Shown here in pieces: positions 1-9,073 of a stretch of DNA of 64,000 bases (the first letter of the stretch is position 1; each line of letters starts with the position of its first letter). Position numbers and translations under genes: made by a program. Where the stretch lies: NCBI RefSeq assembly GCF_013376415.1, contig NZ_WYET01000002.1, positions 1 through 64,000 on the forward strand, given 5' to 3'. Source of the DNA: Flagellimonas chongwuensis (GTDB taxonomy: Bacteria; Bacteroidota; Bacteroidia; Flavobacteriales; Flavobacteriaceae). The notes below the pieces were generated by a model. It searched no databases. It was not told where the DNA came from and worked only from the letters and a program-made list of their open reading frames with translations.

Positions 1-100
1 TGAGGCCCGCCTCCGACAGCACCTTCGCCGACATGCCGCCACCGGCCCCGGAGCCCACGATGATCGCATCGTACACCGTAGAATTCTCTATTATCTGCAT
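1..100 (-). CDS. GMC family oxidoreductase, N-terminal fragment
   Basis: Only the first 33 codons lie in the window; the rest continues beyond base 1. The ATG is at 98-100. The peptide has a short lead and then a Rossmann FAD/NAD-binding glycine motif, GSGAGGGMSAKVLSEAG, as in glucose-methanol-choline oxidoreductases. In Bacteroidota these often act on sugars or polyols in the periplasm with a small partner subunit, but no partner is visible here. The first 60 bases are 75% G+C by direct count, far above the neighbouring genes. Family call is fairly secure; substrate unknown. Confidence 0.75.
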   Translation of the reverse strand, partial: MQIIENSTVYDAIIVGSGAGGGMSAKVLSEAGL

Positions 101-220
101 CTGTTAGTTTGGTTTAATTATAAATGAGTAAAATATGAATCAATCTAAAGGCAATCATTATCAATGCTTGCACAGAACGTATGTTCCATGCTCTTGATTC
201 CCATGAGTATCTTATATATT

Positions 221-262
221 AAAATTGAGGCCCACCATCCATAAAGGATATGATGGGCCTCA
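221..262 (-). terminator. Terminator after susD (minus strand)
   Basis: Bases 226-238 and 250-262 form a 13-bp stem. In the minus-strand RNA one pair is a G-U wobble. The minus strand then runs into a U-rich stretch (ATTTTAATATA) at about 215-225. It lies just past the susD stop at 281 and separates that operon from the GMC gene. Confidence 0.75.
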
Positions 263-280
263 TAGTTTAATACTAATGTA

Positions 281-1855
281 TTAATAACCGTTGTTGTCGG
301 TACCCAAACTTGGGTTACGCTGAAGTTCCGGCCCTGGCAAAGGCAATAACATATGCTTTTCTTCAATCTGTTTACCTCTTTCTGTGGTATGCCCAACTGC
401 ATTCACAAAGGATATGGAACCAGGTGTATCCGCTACTGGGAACTGTCCTGTACGAACAATATCGAACCAAGTTTTGAATTCAAAAACTAATTCCCTGTGT
501 CTTTCTTTCCAAACTTCCTGTACAAAGGCCTCTGTTCCCAAACCGGATAAATCCGCTTGAACTGTGGCAATGTCGGATTCCCAATAAGCTCTGGCACGCA
601 CTTGGGCCAAATAGTTAATGGCATCTGGGGTGACTCCGCTAGATCTTGCAATGGCTTCGGCCGCAATCAACAATACATCGGCATACCCGTATACTGCAAA
701 ATCTTTTCCTGAGTTTGCTGTTTCAAAAATGGCGGTATCATCATGCCAGACGTAAGGTGCTGTTGCAAAGGTTTGTCCTGAATCTTGAAAGGTGGAATGA
801 AAATATTGCTTTTCCTGAATTCTTAGGTCAGTTGCCGGGTCATATAAATCCATAAATCCATCTGAAGGCAGATACCCTCCGTTAGTAATATCATAAAGTA
901 CTTCTGAAGCAAGTGCTACAGGGTAAGAGTACCTTGGATAAACGGAAGTTCCTATCTCTGGGTCATATTCTTTGATATAAATATGTTCTACGGCAGATGC
1001 ATCTGACTTTCTAATCTTGTTGTAGGCGGAATTTTCCAAATCCACAACTCCCGGAGACAGCTCATCATGCTGCACCAAATCATAAGAACCGTAAGTTCCA
1101 TTGATTATGTCCTGTGCCAAGCTGGCTGCATCACTGTATCGGTCCGCATTCAATGGGTTTCCACTCATGGTCAGGTAAACATCGGCCAATAGTGTCGCAA
1201 CTGCTCCTGCAGTTACGCGCTTACCGTTGTCCACCATACTTACTGTTGGCAGTCCACCATTTAGAGCATCGGTTAAATCTTGCTCTATCAGCGTATAGAT
1301 ATCGGCCACAGGGCTTCTCTCCAAATACAGATTTTCCAAAGATTCGTATGGCTCCGTGGTCAATGGTACGGGACCGAACCATCTTACCAAGAAATAGTAG
1401 GCAAAGGCTCTAAAGAATTTGGCTTCGGCCATTAGTTGTGACCTTTCTGAATCGCTCAACCCAGGTGTTTCAGGAATATACTTGATGGCGTTATTTGCCC
1501 TGGAGATTCCCAAATAAAGTTCCCTCCATCTATCTTGAAGGTAACCTCCAATGTTATCCCCATTAAGGGTAAGCTCTTGTGAATTGCTCACATGGAGTTC
1601 CTGACCTGCATATTCGTTAACGAAATACCCGGACATGTATCCTCCCAGCATCATTGGGGTTCCACTATACACTCCACCATCCGTCATGTTGGGAGCACCG
1701 GTCCTGTACAGTGAATTTACCGCACTGTAGGCCTGGTCTGGTTCTGAGAAGAACTGATTGGAATCCAGTTCGCTCAAGGGTTTCTCTTCCAGAAAGTCCG
1801 AACAGGAACCCAATACAATTATTCCGATTAGAAAAACTATATATTTAATTTTCAT
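281..1855 (-). CDS. SusD/RagB family outer-membrane nutrient-binding lipoprotein
   Basis: A 524-residue lipoprotein: hydrophobic N-terminus ending in the lipobox-like LGSCS with Cys at residue 18, then the SusD-type start DFLEEKPLSEL. The middle has the TPR-like helices typical of RagB/SusD (AEAKFFRAFAYYFLVRWFG near residue 145), and the C-terminus has a family-typical WKERHRELVFEF segment. SusD proteins sit on the cell surface as the lid of a SusC barrel and capture glycans or peptides. The gene is 17 bp downstream of its susC partner and is followed by a terminator. No enzyme gene adjoins this pair, so the substrate cannot be inferred. Confidence 0.93.
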   Translation of the reverse strand: MKIKYIVFLIGIIVLGSCSDFLEEKPLSELDSNQFFSEPDQAYSAVNSLYRTGAPNMTDGGVYSGTPMMLGGYMSGYFVNEYAGQELHVSNSQELTLNGDNIGGYLQDRWRELYLGISRANNAIKYIPETPGLSDSERSQLMAEAKFFRAFAYYFLVRWFGPVPLTTEPYESLENLYLERSPVADIYTLIEQDLTDALNGGLPTVSMVDNGKRVTAGAVATLLADVYLTMSGNPLNADRYSDAASLAQDIINGTYGSYDLVQHDELSPGVVDLENSAYNKIRKSDASAVEHIYIKEYDPEIGTSVYPRYSYPVALASEVLYDITNGGYLPSDGFMDLYDPATDLRIQEKQYFHSTFQDSGQTFATAPYVWHDDTAIFETANSGKDFAVYGYADVLLIAAEAIARSSGVTPDAINYLAQVRARAYWESDIATVQADLSGLGTEAFVQEVWKERHRELVFEFKTWFDIVRTGQFPVADTPGSISFVNAVGHTTERGKQIEEKHMLLPLPGPELQRNPSLGTDNNGY

Positions 1856-1872
1856 GATATCTTTTTTATGTA

Positions 1873-4800
1873 TTAAAATTTGAGGCTACATCCAATGGTA
1901 AATGTTCTTGGCTTGGGATACTGGAAGAAGAAAATATTCTGTCCCCATTGATTATCCCCCCATGAAGTAGCTTCTGGGTCGTACCCTTGAAAGTCCTTGG
2001 AGTGGATCACGAAAGCATTCTCCAAACTGGCATATACGCGTAGTCTGTTCAAGCCCATGATATCCAAAAACTGCTGATTGAAGTTATAACCCAAAGAGAA
2101 TAGGTTTCCTCTGATGTAGGAACCATCAACCACCCATCTGCTATCTACCTGACTGTTTTGCCCTGCATACGCTTGGTTCCTGATTTCCTGAACTTGGGTG
2201 TTCTGGTTGCTCTCGGTCCAACCATCATAAAGAATTGTAGCAAGTCCGTTGGCAATACCTGAACGGTCTTCGGTAGAGTGATAGAACTGCTGCATGATCT
2301 CTACACCTGCAACAAATTGTATATCGGCGGTGAAATCGAAATTCTTATATCTGAAGGTGTTGATAAAACTACCTGTGATATCCGGCAAACCTTTTCCTAG
2401 GATTTTCTTTTCAGCAGATCGTTTGGCCTCACCAGGAACAGCGCCAACTTCGGCAGCCTCAGCGGCTTCGTCGGTTCCCCAAGTTCCCAAACGCTCGTAA
2501 CCCCAGAAAGAACTTAAGGACTCCCCTACTCTAAGAATAGTTTGACTTCCTGAAACCCAAAATGGTCCTGGCTCTATATCCTCATCATTTTCACCCAAAC
2601 TTTCAATCCTGTTCTTGTTGTAGTTCATGTTAAAGGATGTTTCCCAACCAAAATCCGCTTTGCGGATAATTTCTGCAGTGACCATGGCCTCGATACCTTT
2701 ATTGGAAACAGAACCTATATTGTCTCTTACCGATGTGAATCCGGTTGTATAAGGAACTGGTCTGTCCAATAGAAGGTCTTTGGTCAACTTATCATAGTAG
2801 TCGAACTCCAGACGAAGTCTGTAGTCAAAGGCAGCAAGATCTAAACCTATATCAAACTGGCTGGTTTTCTCCCACTCCAACCCTGGATTGGACAAACGGT
2901 TGACGGAACTGGAACTTACCCTTGTACCGTTAAGCAAAACTGTTCCTGAAGAAACTGTTGCCAATGAACTATACGGGTCAATCTCTGTGTTACCGGTGAT
3001 ACCGTAGCTACCACGTAGCTTAAGTCTGTTGATAGCGGTCACATCCTGCATAAAAGCTTCTTCACTAATGTTCCAACCAGCACCGATTGAAGGGAAGAAA
3101 CCGTATTTATTGTCTTCACCAAATCTTGAAGAACCATCGACCCTTCCTGTCAAAGTCAACAGATATTTATCCTTAAATGTATAACCGGCACGTAAGAAGT
3201 AAGAGTTCAACGCCCATTCGTTTGTTTCGGATTCCGGTGCACTTGGGTTACTGGCGGAACCAATGTTGTTATAACGGAAAAAGTCGTCGCTAAATCCTCT
3301 GGCAAAAATGTTAGAGGACTCATATACACGCTCTTGCCAGCTAATACCCAACATGGTGTTGATTCTGTGATCACCGAACTCCTTGTTGTACGTTAGGTAG
3401 TTCTCTTGTTGCCAGTATGTGCTTTTTTCGTTAAAAATACGGGCAAAACCATTGGGAGCGGAAATGTTTACCAAGTCACGTGGCGAATATTCCTTTTTGT
3501 TTCTGATATTTTTATCAAAACCAAATTGTGTTCTGAACTCCAAACCTGGCATAATAGTGAAATTCGCGTAGAAGTTTCCGAAAAGCTGGTTTCTCTCCCA
3601 GAATCTTTCCTGTGTTTCCAATACGTGAACCGGGTTGGACATGGACTCCAAGTTGTAGGCATCGCTGATCATTTGGCTATTGCTCCATGTTCCATCAGGG
3701 AATTTTACAGGGAAAATTGGAGGCATTTCAATCATGGTCCTTCTTGGCGTTTGACCTCCACCGCCTTCTTCGAACTCGGTATCCTTGACGTCATTTACTA
3801 GAAGGTTTACACCCAATTTCAACCAATCTTTTGGAGTAACATCATATGCAATTTTACCGCTTATCCTATCCAACTCGTTGTTCAGCATTATCCCTTCTAT
3901 GTGGGAATAGTTCAAGAACACCCCGATAGATGATTTTTCACTTCCTTGCTGAATAGATAATTGGTGATTGTTAGAGTAAGCTGTTCTAGTGGCTTCATCT
4001 TGCCAATCGGTATCGTACAGTGGATTACCTTGCGCATCGAACAAATTGGGGTCGTTTGTCGTAAATACGGGTGCTGGATCGCCAGGACGGTACTTTGGAG
4101 TGTTCTCCATACCTGTACGAACTACTTCCAACCATTCCTCTGCGTTCAGCAAGTCCATCTTTTTGCGAATGCTTCCAACGCTCAAGAAACCATCGTAACC
4201 AATGGATATTTTTTCATCTTTCGAACCTCTCTTGGTCGTAATCAAAACAACACCATTAGCACCCCTGGCACCATAAATAGCTGCAGAAGATGCATCTTTT
4301 AACACCTCCATACGCTCAATATCGTTAGGGTTGATAAACTGGATATCGTCCATTACAACGCCATCAACAACGTACAACGGATCTGTTGAGGAATTGATGG
4401 TACCAACACCACGAATCACAATTCTTGGCGAACCTGTGGGTGAACCTGAATTTAGGAATACGTTTACACCTGCCACTTTACCTCTCATTCCTTGCAAGGC
4501 GTTGCTCACCGGCGCTTTTAAAAGTGTTTCGCTGTCCACTGCCCCAACAGCACCAGTAAGGTCAGATTTTTTTTGGGTACCATAACCCACGACAACCACC
4601 TCATCAAGAGCAGCAACATTTTCTTTAAGGGTTACATCAATGGTCTGTTCTCCAGTAACCTCGATTTCCTGGGTCACAAAACCTATATAGCTAAACATAA
4701 GCGCATCACCGGCATCTGCCATAATACTGTAGTTCCCGTCAAAGTCGGTGGTAGTACCTTTGGAAGTACCTTTTACCAGTATCGACACCCCAGGAATCGG

Positions 4801-5298
4801 AGTACCGGCATCGTCCGTAACCTTTCCGTTTACAGTAAACTGTACATTGGTTCTAATGAGCTCGTTGATTTTGTCCGGGCTCAATGCGGTCGGCACTTTA
4901 TCTACATTATGCTTGCTCAGGAGACTTTCAATTTTATCCTTTATCTCCGGATTGTTCTTTGGAAAAAGAATAATCTGGTTCCTAACAAAACTGAAGGCTA
5001 TATCGGACTCGGAGAAGAGTTCGTTCAATACGGCGTCCAATGTTTTATTTTCAACTTTAAGCGATTTTTTGGAATAGACATCCACAATGCTGTTGTTGTA
5101 GAAAAAACTATAATCGCTCTTACGTTCGATTTCGTTCAATATCCGCTTCAATCTTACATTGTTCGCCTCCAACGAAATGCTTTGGGCATTTGCTTCCGAA
5201 GCAAATAACTTGGCCAAAGTAAGCGCCACTAAGATCAAATAGATTTTCATTATCCTGATAATTGGGACCTTTGGTAAAAAAAGTTCCTTTTTTTCCAT
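1873..5298 (-). CDS. SusC/RagA TonB-dependent transporter with N-terminal STN signalling domain
   Basis: A 1141-residue outer-membrane transporter. A signal peptide ends near ANAQ (residue 39). A secretin/TonB short N-terminal (STN) domain follows at about 40-115, then a carboxypeptidase-like CarbopepD_reg_2 domain at about 153-230 (FTVNGKVTDDAGTPIPGVSI), a plug domain with the SusC mark DPLYVVDGV at about 310, and a long beta-barrel ending in F. The STN domain is the part that contacts a FecR anti-sigma factor when substrate binds. The fecR and sigma genes lie immediately upstream in the same direction, so this is a transporter that reports its own cargo. It is longer than the second SusC (999 residues, no STN). 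Confidence 0.95.
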   Translation of the reverse strand: MEKKELFLPKVPIIRIMKIYLILVALTLAKLFASEANAQSISLEANNVRLKRILNEIERKSDYSFFYNNSIVDVYSKKSLKVENKTLDAVLNELFSESDIAFSFVRNQIILFPKNNPEIKDKIESLLSKHNVDKVPTALSPDKINELIRTNVQFTVNGKVTDDAGTPIPGVSILVKGTSKGTTTDFDGNYSIMADAGDALMFSYIGFVTQEIEVTGEQTIDVTLKENVAALDEVVVVGYGTQKKSDLTGAVGAVDSETLLKAPVSNALQGMRGKVAGVNVFLNSGSPTGSPRIVIRGVGTINSSTDPLYVVDGVVMDDIQFINPNDIERMEVLKDASSAAIYGARGANGVVLITTKRGSKDEKISIGYDGFLSVGSIRKKMDLLNAEEWLEVVRTGMENTPKYRPGDPAPVFTTNDPNLFDAQGNPLYDTDWQDEATRTAYSNNHQLSIQQGSEKSSIGVFLNYSHIEGIMLNNELDRISGKIAYDVTPKDWLKLGVNLLVNDVKDTEFEEGGGGQTPRRTMIEMPPIFPVKFPDGTWSNSQMISDAYNLESMSNPVHVLETQERFWERNQLFGNFYANFTIMPGLEFRTQFGFDKNIRNKKEYSPRDLVNISAPNGFARIFNEKSTYWQQENYLTYNKEFGDHRINTMLGISWQERVYESSNIFARGFSDDFFRYNNIGSASNPSAPESETNEWALNSYFLRAGYTFKDKYLLTLTGRVDGSSRFGEDNKYGFFPSIGAGWNISEEAFMQDVTAINRLKLRGSYGITGNTEIDPYSSLATVSSGTVLLNGTRVSSSSVNRLSNPGLEWEKTSQFDIGLDLAAFDYRLRLEFDYYDKLTKDLLLDRPVPYTTGFTSVRDNIGSVSNKGIEAMVTAEIIRKADFGWETSFNMNYNKNRIESLGENDEDIEPGPFWVSGSQTILRVGESLSSFWGYERLGTWGTDEAAEAAEVGAVPGEAKRSAEKKILGKGLPDITGSFINTFRYKNFDFTADIQFVAGVEIMQQFYHSTEDRSGIANGLATILYDGWTESNQNTQVQEIRNQAYAGQNSQVDSRWVVDGSYIRGNLFSLGYNFNQQFLDIMGLNRLRVYASLENAFVIHSKDFQGYDPEATSWGDNQWGQNIFFFQYPKPRTFTIGCSLKF

Positions 5299-5353
5299 AA
5301 TTTTGATGAGTTTACGATGTTTAATTACATTTTTATGTGGTTAAATAGTTTCT

Positions 5354-5383
5354 GAGAGGAGGGTGCGGGAACACCCTCCTCTC
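5354..5383 (-). terminator. Strong hairpin between fecR and susC (attenuator or processing site)
   Basis: A perfect 12-bp inverted repeat (5354-5365 with 5372-5383, GAGAGGAGGGTG arm, 6-nt loop) sits in the 95-bp gap between the fecR stop and the susC start. In the minus-strand direction only a mixed CAGAAACTATTT stretch follows, so a classical U-tract is weak. On the plus strand a TCTTTTT run does follow, but no plus-strand gene ends here. It may act as a partial terminator or mRNA stabiliser that sets regulator and transporter levels apart. Confidence 0.6.
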
Positions 5384-5393
5384 TCTTTTTAAA

Positions 5394-6338
5394 TCATTGC
5401 TTCATAAATAGTGTTATTTGGTTATTGTGCATTTTATAGAGTATAGGTGACGACACCTCAAAAAGATCCAGAATCTGTTCAATACCAAGATTATCGAACT
5501 CCCCGGTATATTTATAGTCCATTATCCCAGGGGATTCTACCGATATATCAACCTTGTATTTTCTTTTTAAATCGCTTATGACCTGCCTTATGGGCGTTTC
5601 ATCATAAATAAATTTACCTTCTCGCCAAGCAGTAAATTTTTTGGTCTGTACGTTGTCAACAATAAGCTTATCGGCATCCTTGACATAAGTAGCCCTTTGT
5701 GATGGGGCCAACACCACGGTCTTTTGATTTTGTTCTTCCACTACTTTTACCTTTCCAGACACCAAAGTAGTTTCCACATTTTGGTCTTCCGGATAGGATT
5801 TCACATTAAAAACCGTTCCCAGCACCTGAATATTCATGCCATTTCCGGTAGCCACCTTAAAGGGTTTTTCCGGATTATGGGCCACATCAAAAAACGCCTC
5901 TCCTTGAAGACTGACATCTCTTGATTCTTCGGAAAATTTTTCGGGATAAGAAAAGGTGGTGTTCGCATTCAATGTAACCTTTGTACCATCTGACAAGGTT
6001 ATGGTTTTGTTCTCCCCTATAGAGGTAGAAGCCAAAATTATTTGTGAACTTCTTTCTTCCAATTGTTTATTTGGCGAAATCAACGTAAATGCCAAGGCAG
6101 CCATTAGCAAAACGCAAGCTGCATATCCTACATATTTATACCAATCGGCAAATTTTCTTTTGGGCCCCAATACGTTCTTACGCTCACCTTCTTTTAGCAG
6201 TTTGGCGACATGCCTTGCTTTGAGAACATGATAACGTTGTTGTTGCTTAGGGTTCTTGAGCAACCACTTTACAACTTCAGCCTTTTTATCATCTGGCAGT
6301 CGACCTTCTACCAATGCATTGATATCCTTGTTGTTCAT
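5394..6338 (-). CDS. FecR family anti-sigma factor
   Basis: A 314-residue inner-membrane protein. The cytoplasmic N-terminal part (about 1-70) is a sigma-binding region. A single membrane segment lies at about 71-88 (YVGYAACVLLMAALAFTLI). The periplasmic FecR domain follows at about 105-215 with LSDGTKVTLNANTTFSYP and an RDVSLQGEAFFDVAHN stretch that are hallmarks of the family, and then a C-terminal STN-interacting domain. It would hold the ECF sigma factor encoded 70 bp upstream until the STN domain of the downstream SusC signals. Confidence 0.93.
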   Translation of the reverse strand: MNNKDINALVEGRLPDDKKAEVVKWLLKNPKQQQRYHVLKARHVAKLLKEGERKNVLGPKRKFADWYKYVGYAACVLLMAALAFTLISPNKQLEERSSQIILASTSIGENKTITLSDGTKVTLNANTTFSYPEKFSEESRDVSLQGEAFFDVAHNPEKPFKVATGNGMNIQVLGTVFNVKSYPEDQNVETTLVSGKVKVVEEQNQKTVVLAPSQRATYVKDADKLIVDNVQTKKFTAWREGKFIYDETPIRQVISDLKRKYKVDISVESPGIMDYKYTGEFDNLGIEQILDLFEVSSPILYKMHNNQITLFMKQ

Positions 6339-6408
6339 CTTAAAATAGGAACAGTATTCAATAGCATGACGTAAAAAATAGGGTCACCCCCTAGTCGGAA
6401 AGTAAATT

Positions 6409-6990
6409 TTATAAAAACAAAGAAGGCAGGTACTCGCTCAGGGCCACTCGAAGTTGCCTTAAGGCCCTGCTCATATGGTTTTCCACGGTTTTAGGAGATA
6501 TTTCCATTTCCTCTGATATTTCTTTATGGCACAATCCCTCCATCCTACTCTTTTTGAAAACTTTCTTACATTTTTCAGGGAGTTGCTCTATGGCCTTATC
6601 CACCAGAGATTGAAGCTCGTTTGCTAAAATCGAAGAAGCCATATCATCTGCCAACGCACCATGGTTCAACCAAAACTCTTGCTGTTCAACAGACATTTCT
6701 TTGGTGAGCTTATTTTTTTTGGCGCGAAGATAATCCAAACAGGCATTTCGGGTCATACTGTAAATGTAACCTGTAAAATTGGTGGTAATCTGTAATGTAT
6801 CCCACTTTTCCCATAATTTGACAAAGACATCATGGATGATTTCTTCGGCATCTTCTTGAGAAGGAATATAACTGTTTACAATCACAACAAGTTTAGGCCT
6901 ATAAAACTCATATATTATGCTAAAATCATCCTCCACGGTATTCTCCGATAGGGGGTCGATTTTGAGGTTATGCAAATATTCTGGCTTCAT
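6409..6990 (-). CDS. RNA polymerase ECF sigma factor (SigY/FecI-like, Bacteroidota type)
   Basis: About 193 residues with sigma-70 region 2 (FYRPKLVVIVNSYI, DAEEIIHDVFVKLWEKW, YIYSMTRNACLDYLRAKK) and region 4 (LPEKCKKVFKKSRMEGL, then the helix-turn-helix EISEEMEISPKTVENHMSRAL). I start it at the ATG at 6988-6990; an upstream TTG at 7005 in the same frame would add five residues. It is the first gene of a cassette sigma-fecR-susC-susD and is expected to switch on susCD when the transporter is loaded. A target promoter could not be identified with confidence. Confidence 0.92.
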   Translation of the reverse strand: MKPEYLHNLKIDPLSENTVEDDFSIIYEFYRPKLVVIVNSYIPSQEDAEEIIHDVFVKLWEKWDTLQITTNFTGYIYSMTRNACLDYLRAKKNKLTKEMSVEQQEFWLNHGALADDMASSILANELQSLVDKAIEQLPEKCKKVFKKSRMEGLCHKEISEEMEISPKTVENHMSRALRQLRVALSEYLPSLFL

Positions 6991-7232
6991 TTTTGGTAAA
7001 TGCAAACATTTTACACCTGCAATTTACAAATTTCGGATTAACGACAAATTTTAATCTCTTTATTTACTTGCGTAGCCCAAATTGAAGCAACAGTGTAGTT
7101 ATAACATTATCAGACAGGTTACAGCCCATCTTTTTATCTCATAAAAGTAATTCACCCAACAAAGTGAGTTTAGTTGACCAAGGTATACTTAAAACCTGCT
7201 CCATACTAGCCGTATGATCTTTGTTTTTAATC

Positions 7233-7751
7233 CTATGGAGTTAAGGTGTATGTAAAATCGATCCTTGTTTGCACCACTGAACCGGTCACCTCGGTTATAT
7301 TGTATATTTCCGAGAATGTAAATGCCGTTAAATCTTCATTAAACTCCAAATTAGTGGTTTGCATGGAGCATGAAGATACCAAGCTAAGGTTTTGTGAAGT
7401 CAATTCCCATGTACCTGTAGAAGGAACCACATAGTCACAATCTTCCCCATATTTTCCTATTTCATAGGCAAAAGTCCTATCGGAATCAAAAGTATAGGCA
7501 GCGTCCCTAGCACACTCTTCGTATTGTTCAAAAAGGTCTGTTGATGCATTGTCCGTGTCATCATCGGTCAAATCCACTTCCTTGGCAGCTTCAATGCCGG
7601 AAAGAATCCATTCCCCGACCAATATTTCTTCGGTCGTGGTTAGATCACCAGTAAAATCCGGTGCACATTCGGGCCCTTCATCCGAACTACATGACATAAG
7701 GATTGCCGAAATACTCATTAGGGAAAAAGCATTAAAAAACATTCGTTTCAT
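7233..7751 (-). CDS. Lipocalin-like small lipoprotein
   Basis: A 172-residue secreted lipoprotein starting at the ATG at 7749-7751 (a TTG two codons further up is less likely). The signal peptide ends in LMSCSS. The mature part has the pattern of Bacteroidota lipocalin-like proteins: GEWILSG near residue 47, an acidic linker (DLTDDDTDNAS), YTFDSDRTF, then GTWELTSQNLSL and a C-terminal beta strand. Four further cysteines may form disulphides. Function unknown. It stands alone between the sigma gene and a divergent lipoprotein gene. Confidence 0.8.
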   Translation of the reverse strand: MKRMFFNAFSLMSISAILMSCSSDEGPECAPDFTGDLTTTEEILVGEWILSGIEAAKEVDLTDDDTDNASTDLFEQYEECARDAAYTFDSDRTFAYEIGKYGEDCDYVVPSTGTWELTSQNLSLVSSCSMQTTNLEFNEDLTAFTFSEIYNITEVTGSVVQTRIDFTYTLTP

Positions 7752-7939
7752 CTTCAATTAAATTTTATTGTTCGCTATTAGGATGGACAAGAATACAAAT
7801 GGTTGTTTGTGGAAGTAAAAAAACATTCAAACCCCTATAAAAATAAAGCATCTATTTTCTCGTTTTAAAACCTACAGCTCCAAGGAAAAAAGCTATGGCA
7901 CGTTTGTTGTAACCCATACTTTACCAAAATCTTACAATC

Positions 7940-8941
7940 ATGAAAAACTTCAACTTTATTCTGCTTTCCTTTGTTTTCTTAAGTATGGCTTCCTGTGCAA
8001 GTTCTGGATTTGTGAATTTGAACTACCCTCAAGAACCCGAACTTATTTTGCCACAAGAAATCGAAAGTGTAGCCGTCGTCAACCGTTCACTGACCAAAGA
8101 AGAGGACAAGAAAAACAGAACTTTGGAATCCATAGCCACGGGCGAAATAGCAGGATCGGACAAACTTGCCTCAGATGAAGCCGTCAAAGGTATTTTTGAT
8201 GGTCTACGGAACAGTAATCACTTAAAAGCTGTGATACCTCCAAAAGTTAGGATATACGGTACCGGCACCAGAAAAACTCCAGAGATATTGGGTTGGGACG
8301 AAGTAAACGAAATTTGTGAATCGGCCAACGCAGACGTTCTGCTCGTTCTGGAAAACTTTGATTCCAATTCTGATTTTGTAATTGCCAATGCGGTCAATCA
8401 AGTTACCTCTGTTTTGGAAACCGGACGTACCGATACAAGATTCCCCCGTCGAGCTCGTGTAAATATCAGAAGCTTTTGGAGACTCTACGATCCACATTCA
8501 AAAGTCATTATGGATCAGTACCAACAGACCTATTTTATGGATTTTGACCTGTTAAGTGGCGCTGCACCCCTATCTGCACTACCCGAAACGGCCTATGCCG
8601 CGGGAATGGAGTATACCAACCGTTTCTTTACCAGCTATTACCGTGTAAGACGGGATATGTACAAAAAAGGAAAAGGCAGGGACAAAAGCCTATTTGCCGC
8701 TGGCTGGAGAAGCAGTGAAGTGGCCAACTGGGACGAAGCCATTAGAATATGGACCGATGTTGCCAACAATAGGGGAAAGTCTGCAGGAAGGGCAGCCCAT
8801 AACCTGGCAGTTGCCTACGAGGTCAAAGGGAAAACGGACATGGCACTAGAGTGGGCACAACGTGGCTACCAAGAGTTCGGGGATAAAATGGCCCGCGACT
8901 ACGCCAAGGTGTTGCTCCGTCGCAAAAGCTTGGAGTATTAA
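7940..8941 (+). CDS. DUF6340-like lipoprotein with TPR-like C-terminus
   Basis: A 333-residue lipoprotein: signal peptide with the lipobox MASCAS (Cys at residue 19), then a beta-rich domain (ESVAVVNRSL, ADVLLVLENFD) typical of DUF6340 proteins of Bacteroidota. The C-terminal 80 residues look like TPR helices (AAHNLAVAYEVKGKTDMALEW, DYAKVLLRRK). The role of this family is not known; it faces the periplasm or outer membrane. It is monocistronic, with no clear partner. The family name is from memory of the pattern and moderately sure. Confidence 0.75.
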   Translation: MKNFNFILLSFVFLSMASCASSGFVNLNYPQEPELILPQEIESVAVVNRSLTKEEDKKNRTLESIATGEIAGSDKLASDEAVKGIFDGLRNSNHLKAVIPPKVRIYGTGTRKTPEILGWDEVNEICESANADVLLVLENFDSNSDFVIANAVNQVTSVLETGRTDTRFPRRARVNIRSFWRLYDPHSKVIMDQYQQTYFMDFDLLSGAAPLSALPETAYAAGMEYTNRFFTSYYRVRRDMYKKGKGRDKSLFAAGWRSSEVANWDEAIRIWTDVANNRGKSAGRAAHNLAVAYEVKGKTDMALEWAQRGYQEFGDKMARDYAKVLLRRKSLEY

Positions 8942-9073
8942 AAAGTTGAAAACTTTAAATTAGGCTAACTTAACCGCCATTTTGCACTTGCCTTATAGGC
9001 CATTATATTGCACGGAAAAGATGAAAGTTTGGAGAAACTTCTTCAACGGCTAAATTGATTTAAAAAATTGCTT

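Noticed and set aside
4573..5208. 211-codon plus-strand reading frame inside the first susC
   Set aside because: Antisense to a well-supported transporter gene; the translation has no recognisable domain and no promoter or conservation argument.
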